Positions 59,854 to 64,000 of a stretch of DNA of 64,000 bases are shown one piece after another. Made by a program: the position numbers and the translations under genes. This DNA comes from Jannaschia sp. GRR-S6-38 (GTDB lineage: Bacteria; Pseudomonadota; Alphaproteobacteria; Rhodobacterales; Rhodobacteraceae), in assembly GCF_029853695.1 (NCBI RefSeq), contig NZ_CP122537.1, positions 1,488,001-1,552,000 of the forward strand. Direction: 5' to 3'. The first letter of the stretch is position 1. Each line of letters opens with the position of its first letter. The notes under the pieces are model-generated. The model was given only the letters and a program-made list of their open reading frames with translations. It was not told where the DNA came from and searched no databases.

Positions 59854-60891
59854 TCAGGCGCCGAAGACGATCTGTGCCTTCATCGCCTGGCTGCGGTCCC
59901 CGGCGATCGTGAACGCGTCCGTGGCGGCGTCGAGCGGCAGGCTGTGGGTGATGAGCGGCGTCACGTCGATCAGACCCTTGCGCATCAGGCTCACGCCCGC
60001 GTGGAACTCCGCGTGGAAGCGGAAGCTGCCCTTGAGTGACAGCTCCTTCGCCGTCAGCGCCTGCATCGAAACGGGCATATCCCCGCCGAGGCCGAGCTGC
60101 ACGAGCACGCCGCCGGGCCGCAGCGCCGCGATGGCGCCGGCCAGGGCGGGTGCCGCGCCGGAGCATTCGAAGGCGGCGTCGAACTGGCCCTTTTCCCTTT
60201 GCCAGGGTCGAAGCGCCTCCGGATCGGCCTTCAGGTCGAGCCCGTCATCGGCCCCCAGCCGCCGGGCCATGTCGAGCGGGAAGCCCGCGAGGTCGGTCGC
60301 CACGATCCGCTCCGCCCCCGCCCGGCGCGCGGCCAGCACCGTCAGAAGCCCGATCGGTCCGCATCCCGTCACCAGCACCGCCTTTCCGACCAGCCCGCCC
60401 GCCTGCCGCAGGGCGTGCAGCGCGACCGCCAACGGCTCCGCCATCGCGGCCTCGCCCGCGCTCAACCCGTCGGCGGGCGCGCATTGCGTGGCCTCGGCGA
60501 TCAGCACATCGCGGAACGCGCCCTGAATATGCGGGAACGGCATGGCCGAGCCGTAGAAGCGCATGTTCAGACACTGGTTCGGCTGCCCCCGCAGGCAGTA
60601 TTCGCAGGTCCCGCAGGGCCGCGAGGGCGAGATGGCGACGAGCTGCCCCTCCGACAGGCCTTCGACCCCGGCGCCCAGCGCGTCGACATGGCCCGCGACC
60701 TCGTGCCCGAGGATCATCGGCTGGCGCAGTCGGACGGCGCCGAAGCCGCCATGGTTGTAATAATGCAGATCCGAACCGCAGACCCCGCCCGCCGCCATCC
60801 GGATGCGGACCTGGCCCGGTCCGGGCGGCCCGGGATCGGGGCGCTCCTCCAGTCGCAGATCGTGGGCGGCGTGGATGACGATGGCGCGCAT
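59854..60891 (-). CDS. Zinc-dependent L-idonate 5-dehydrogenase-like enzyme
   Basis: This 345-residue medium-chain alcohol dehydrogenase has the catalytic zinc motif GGVCGSDLHYY and GHEVAG, the structural zinc cysteines (CGTCEYCLRGQPNQC) and a Rossmann fold (VLVTGCGPIGLLTVLAARRAGAERIVATD). The overall sequence is closest to L-idonate 5-dehydrogenases, which interconvert idonate and 5-keto-gluconate. It is divergent from a gluconate 5-dehydrogenase-like SDR, which supports that assignment. Polyol dehydrogenase is an alternative. Confidence 0.82.
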   Translation of the reverse strand: MRAIVIHAAHDLRLEERPDPGPPGPGQVRIRMAAGGVCGSDLHYYNHGGFGAVRLRQPMILGHEVAGHVDALGAGVEGLSEGQLVAISPSRPCGTCEYCLRGQPNQCLNMRFYGSAMPFPHIQGAFRDVLIAEATQCAPADGLSAGEAAMAEPLAVALHALRQAGGLVGKAVLVTGCGPIGLLTVLAARRAGAERIVATDLAGFPLDMARRLGADDGLDLKADPEALRPWQREKGQFDAAFECSGAAPALAGAIAALRPGGVLVQLGLGGDMPVSMQALTAKELSLKGSFRFHAEFHAGVSLMRKGLIDVTPLITHSLPLDAATDAFTIAGDRSQAMKAQIVFGA

Positions 60892-60981
60892 GGCCCCTCC
60901 CCCTCCGGTTGACTTGGGCCGGATGCCGATCACAGAAACAGGCCCGGCCGCGATAGTCGAGGCCCGAGCAGGAGACGCGCC

Positions 60982-61749
60982 ATGACCCTCGACCTCTTCG
61001 ATCTGAGCGGACGGCGTGCCCTGGTGACGGGATCCGGGCAGGGCATCGGGCTGGCGCTGGCCAAGGGGCTGGCGGGCGCCGGGGCGGCAATCGTCCTGAA
61101 CGGGCGCAGCCGCGACAAGCTGGAAGCCGCCGTCACTGATCTGCGCGCCGGCGGTGCGACGGTGGACCTTCTGCCCTTCGACGTGACCGATCATGAGGCC
61201 GCGCGCGCGGCGATCGACGGGTTCGAGGCCCAGACCGGCGCGATCGACATCCTGGTCAACAATGCGGGCATGCAGCACCGCGCCCCGCTGCAGGACTTTC
61301 CCGCCGAGGCGTTCGAGCGCCTGCTGCAGACCAACATCGCCAGTGTCTTCCACGTGGGCCAAGCCTGCGCGCGCCACATGATCGGGCGCGGGGCGGGAAA
61401 GATCGTCAACATCGCCTCGGTCCAGACCGCGCTGGCCCGCCCGGGCATCGCCCCCTACACGGCGACCAAGGGCGCGGTGGGCAACCTGACCAAGGGTATG
61501 GCGACCGATTGGGCGCAGCACGGGCTGCAGGTGAACGCGCTGGCGCCCGGCTATTTTGAGACGCCGCTGAACCAGGCGCTGGTCGACGATCCCGAATTCT
61601 CGGCCTGGCTGGCCAAGCGCACCCCCGCCGGCCGCTGGGGCCGGGTGGAGGAGCTGGTCGGCGCCTGCGTCTTCCTGTGCTCGGCCGCGTCCAGCTTTGT
61701 GAACGGCACGACGCTCTATGTCGATGGCGGGATTACCGCCTCGCTCTAG
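60982..61749 (+). CDS. SDR-family gluconate 5-dehydrogenase-like enzyme
   Basis: This 255-residue short-chain dehydrogenase has the cofactor motif VTGSGQGIG (about residues 15-23), NNAGMQHRAPL, the active-site Ser-Tyr-Lys (IASVQ, YTATKG) and LYVDGGITASL at the end. It resembles IdnO-type 5-keto-gluconate reductases. With the divergent idonate-dehydrogenase-like gene it may form an idonate/gluconate route. Its TAG stop overlaps the stop of the convergent FAH gene on a shared CTAG. Confidence 0.85.
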   Translation: MTLDLFDLSGRRALVTGSGQGIGLALAKGLAGAGAAIVLNGRSRDKLEAAVTDLRAGGATVDLLPFDVTDHEAARAAIDGFEAQTGAIDILVNNAGMQHRAPLQDFPAEAFERLLQTNIASVFHVGQACARHMIGRGAGKIVNIASVQTALARPGIAPYTATKGAVGNLTKGMATDWAQHGLQVNALAPGYFETPLNQALVDDPEFSAWLAKRTPAGRWGRVEELVGACVFLCSAASSFVNGTTLYVDGGITASL

Positions 61750-62441
61750 CCGCGCGCGCCGATCTCGAAGGACAGCTCGGCCAGGCCGTCGATCCCCGCG
61801 CGGACCCGGTCGCCGGGCTGCAGCGGGCCGACGCCCGCGGGCGTGCCGGTCATCACCAGGTCGCCCGGCGCCAGGGCCATGGAGCGCGAGATGATCGCCA
61901 CATGCTCCAGCACCGGCCAGATCATCTCGGACAGGTCGCCGCGCTGCCGGGGCGTGCCGTTCACCTCCAGCCAGATGCCGCCGCGATCGAGCGCCGGAAC
62001 CTCCGCGATCGGCACCAGCGGCGCCATCGGGGCGGAGGCGTCGAAGCCCTTGCCCCAGTCCCAGGGCCGGCCCGCGGCCTTGGCTGCGCCCTGCAGATCG
62101 CGGCGGGTCAGGTCGATCCCGACGGTCGCGCCCCAGATCGCGCCCGCCTCCTGCGCGGGCGACAGGTCGCGCCCGCCCGCGGCCAACGCCACCACCAGCT
62201 CGACCTCGTGATGCAGCTCGGCGGTCTCGGGCGGATAAGGGATCACGCCCGCGGCAGGCACGACCGAATCGCCGGGCTTCATGAAGAAGAAGGGCGGTTC
62301 GCGATCCGGGTCCTTGCCCATCTCGCGCGCATGGGCGGCGTAGTTGCGCCCGACGCAGAACACGCGCCGGATGGGAAAGCGCGCGGCGCGGCCCGCGACG
62401 GCGAGCGAGGGCGGCTCGGGCGGGGGAATGACGTAGGACAT
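61746..62441 (-). CDS. Fumarylacetoacetate hydrolase family protein
   Basis: This 231-residue protein has the FAH fold: IRRVFCVGRNYAAHAREMG, PFFFMKPGDSVV, the metal-binding HHEVELVVALAAGG and LAPGDLVMTGTPAGVGPLQPGD. Family members hydrolyse or decarboxylate C-C bonds of acylpyruvate-type compounds, requiring a divalent metal. The exact substrate is unknown. The neighbouring sugar-acid dehydrogenases suggest a role in sugar-acid breakdown, but that is inference. Confidence 0.85.
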   Translation of the reverse strand: MSYVIPPPEPPSLAVAGRAARFPIRRVFCVGRNYAAHAREMGKDPDREPPFFFMKPGDSVVPAAGVIPYPPETAELHHEVELVVALAAGGRDLSPAQEAGAIWGATVGIDLTRRDLQGAAKAAGRPWDWGKGFDASAPMAPLVPIAEVPALDRGGIWLEVNGTPRQRGDLSEMIWPVLEHVAIISRSMALAPGDLVMTGTPAGVGPLQPGDRVRAGIDGLAELSFEIGARG

Positions 62442-62581
62442 GGCGGCTCCTGCTCTGGGCCGCAGGCGTGCCCGGCGTGGACGCCGCCTGTCAACGCGGT
62501 CGCCGTGTTAACCGAACGCCCACCATCCGCCGCCTAGAACCCGCGGGACCGCCGTCGGGGCGGGATTGCGGAGGGGTGCTC

Positions 62582-62632
62582 ATGACGTTGCGCGCGACGA
62601 ATTCCATCTGCCGGGCGGGGTTCCGGGCGTGA
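62582..62632 (+). CDS. Possible 16-residue leader peptide
   Basis: ATG at 62582 has GAGGGG upstream and opens a short frame (MTLRATNSICRAGFRA) that ends in TGA at 62630-62632. The TGA overlaps a GTG at 62629-62631 that starts the glycosyltransferase frame. Third codon positions are almost all G or C, as in real genes here. It could be a leader that couples translation to the next gene, or the remains of a start region with a frameshift. It is too short to judge by homology. Confidence 0.3.
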   Translation: MTLRATNSICRAGFRA

Positions 62633-64000
62633 CCGTGGCGGGCTGGCAGCTCTTTCTGCGCTACGCGTCCCGGCACATGGTGCTGGAACGGGAGGGCTTC
62701 GCGATGGACCCCGCGGACGCGACGGGGCTGGGCTTCGTCGACCGGATCACCTGGGCGCGCGGCCGCTTCCGGGTCGAGGGCTGGACCCGCGCCAAGACGG
62801 TCCGGCTCTGCAGCCCGCATGACGCGCGCGAGGTCGCGCCGGACCTGACGCGCGCGGATGTCGCCGCGGTGCTGGGCCTGCCTGGGCAGACGGCCTTGGG
62901 CTTCACCGTGGACCTGCCCTGGCAGCCGGTCGATCACCGCCTCCTCCTGACGCTGCCCGACGGGTCGCGCCGCGAGCTGGAGCTGCCGGCCTTCACCGAA
63001 GCCGACCGCCGGGCCGGGCTGCGCCGCAGCCTGCGGCCCTTCCTGCGCGCCGCGCTGCCCGCCCTTCCGGCCGCCGCGCGTTGGCTCGCCACGCGGGATC
63101 CGCGCGCGCGGGACGCGGTGATCCGGCGGCTGGATCTGCGCGATGCCCCTGCGGGCGACGACCGGATCGAGGCGAGCTGGCTGGGCGGCCCCGACGAGAG
63201 CGCGGACGGGAAAGCGCCGATCACCATCGTGCTTCCGGTCTTCAATGCCTTCGATCTGCTGCGCGAATGCCTCGACCGGGTCGAGCGGCACACCGATCTG
63301 CCCTGGCACCTGATCCTGGTCGAGGATTGCTCCACCGATCCCCGGATCCGTCCCTGGCTGCAGGCCTGGGCCGCGCGGCGCGATCCCGACCGCGTCAGCC
63401 TTGTCGAGAACGCCCGCAACCTCGGCTTCGTGGGCGCGGTGAACCGCGGTCTCGCGCTGGCGGCGCGCCGGGACGGGGACGTGGTCCTGCTGAATTCCGA
63501 CGCGCTGGTGCCCGATGGTTGGGCCAGCCGCCTGACCGCGCCGTTGGCCGATCGCCGCGTCGCCAGCGTCACGCCCATGTCGAACGATGCCGAGATCTTC
63601 ACCGCGCCCCGGATCTGCCGGGCGAACGCGCTGCGCCCGGGACAGGCCGACGCGATCGACCGCCGCGCCCGGAGGCTGGCCGCGCCTGCCACTCCGATCG
63701 AGGCGCCGACCGGCGTCGGCTTCTGCATGGCGATGTCGCGGCGCTTTCTCGCGCGCGTTCCGCAACTCGATACCGCCTTCGGCCGCGGCTATGGCGAGGA
63801 AGTCGACTGGTGCCAGCGGGTGCGGCGTCTCGGCGGCCGGAACGTCGTGCAGCCGCGGCTCTTCGTGGAGCACCGCGGCGGCCAGTCCTTCGGCTCCGAG
63901 GCGAAGCGCGCCCTTATCCGTCAGGCCAGCGCGCTGATCGCCGCGCGCTATCCCCGGTACGACGCGGAGGTGCAGGCCTTCATCGCGGCCGACCCGCTGC
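62629..64000 (+). CDS. GT2-family glycosyltransferase (runs past window end)
   Basis: This frame is open to the last base of the window (about 457 residues so far). An N-terminal region of about 190 residues, which I do not recognise, precedes a GT2 catalytic domain: ITIVLPVFNAFDLLRECLDRV, then VEDCSTDP, ENARNLGFVGAVNRGL, LLNSDALVP and FGRGYGEEVDWCQRVRRLGG. These match rhamnosyl/mannosyl-type GT2 enzymes that build polysaccharide. GTG at 62629 (overlapping a short upstream frame) or GTG at 62635 is the start. The 3' end is cut by the window. Confidence 0.75.
   Translation, partial: MTVAGWQLFLRYASRHMVLEREGFAMDPADATGLGFVDRITWARGRFRVEGWTRAKTVRLCSPHDAREVAPDLTRADVAAVLGLPGQTALGFTVDLPWQPVDHRLLLTLPDGSRRELELPAFTEADRRAGLRRSLRPFLRAALPALPAAARWLATRDPRARDAVIRRLDLRDAPAGDDRIEASWLGGPDESADGKAPITIVLPVFNAFDLLRECLDRVERHTDLPWHLILVEDCSTDPRIRPWLQAWAARRDPDRVSLVENARNLGFVGAVNRGLALAARRDGDVVLLNSDALVPDGWASRLTAPLADRRVASVTPMSNDAEIFTAPRICRANALRPGQADAIDRRARRLAAPATPIEAPTGVGFCMAMSRRFLARVPQLDTAFGRGYGEEVDWCQRVRRLGGRNVVQPRLFVEHRGGQSFGSEAKRALIRQASALIAARYPRYDAEVQAFIAADPL

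Noticed and set aside
62491..63873. Minus-strand frame opposite the last glycosyltransferase
   Set aside because: The plus-strand frame has GT2 motifs; the minus product is featureless.
1..64000. tRNA, rRNA, CRISPR arrays, insertion sequences and prophage
   Set aside because: I saw no cloverleaf-like runs, spaced repeats, transposase motifs or terminal repeats. A covariance-model search would be needed to exclude small RNA genes.

Overview
The window is about 70% G+C, densely coded and has almost no intergenic DNA. Its content points to an alphaproteobacterium of the Rhodobacterales (Roseobacter group). The signs are a Roseobacter-type flagellar island with FlaF, FlbT, a DUF1217 protein and a MotE-like protein, CtrA-like TTAA-N7-TTAA boxes, a PutA without a DNA-binding domain next to a divergent Lrp-type regulator, and a paaABCDE-K-I-Z-X phenylacetate cluster. 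I saw no rRNA, tRNA, CRISPR, transposase or phage gene.

Layout. 1-8142: housekeeping and small genes (small membrane protein, outer-membrane-like protein, DUF427, hemerythrin, DUF5665, trmL, dacB, an EamA transporter, nadD, ettA). 8143-29662: flagellar island in three blocks: fliF-fliH-fliN-fliP-orf (minus), fliL-orf-motE-motA-orf602-flhA-fliR-flhB-fliJ-like (plus), and second fliL-like-flgH-flgA-flgG-flgF-fliQ-fliE-flgC-flgB (minus), then fliI (plus) and flagellin-flaF-flbT-DUF1217 (minus). Genes for FliG, FliM, MotB, FlgD/E/I/K/L and the hook-length protein are not here. 29898-33062: a large single-chain reductive-dehalogenase-like protein fused to a ferredoxin reductase and a [2Fe-2S] ferredoxin. 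33066-36595: putR/putA. 36674-41420: livKHMGF-type ABC operon plus a stand-alone AsnC ligand-binding domain. 41476-42891: bifunctional GDP-mannose enzyme. 42962-51518: oligopeptide-type ABC transporter with two paralogous binding proteins and a LOV-histidine kinase gene between them. 51748-59846: phenylacetate catabolism. 59854-62441: idonate/gluconate-type dehydrogenases and an FAH-family hydrolase. 62629-64000: a glycosyltransferase that runs off the window.

How it fits together. The organism appears to swim, with likely CtrA-class control, import amino acids and peptides, burn proline, and degrade phenylacetate aerobically through ring epoxidation. It may also reductively dehalogenate an aromatic using its own NAD(P)H. 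The items I would follow up first are the three-part dehalogenase fusion (29898-33062), the LOV kinase inside the peptide-transporter locus (48763-49806), the paired hairpins in the flagellin leader (29682-29718), the perfect CtrA-like box at 516-531, and the uncharacterised 602-residue protein between motA and flhA.
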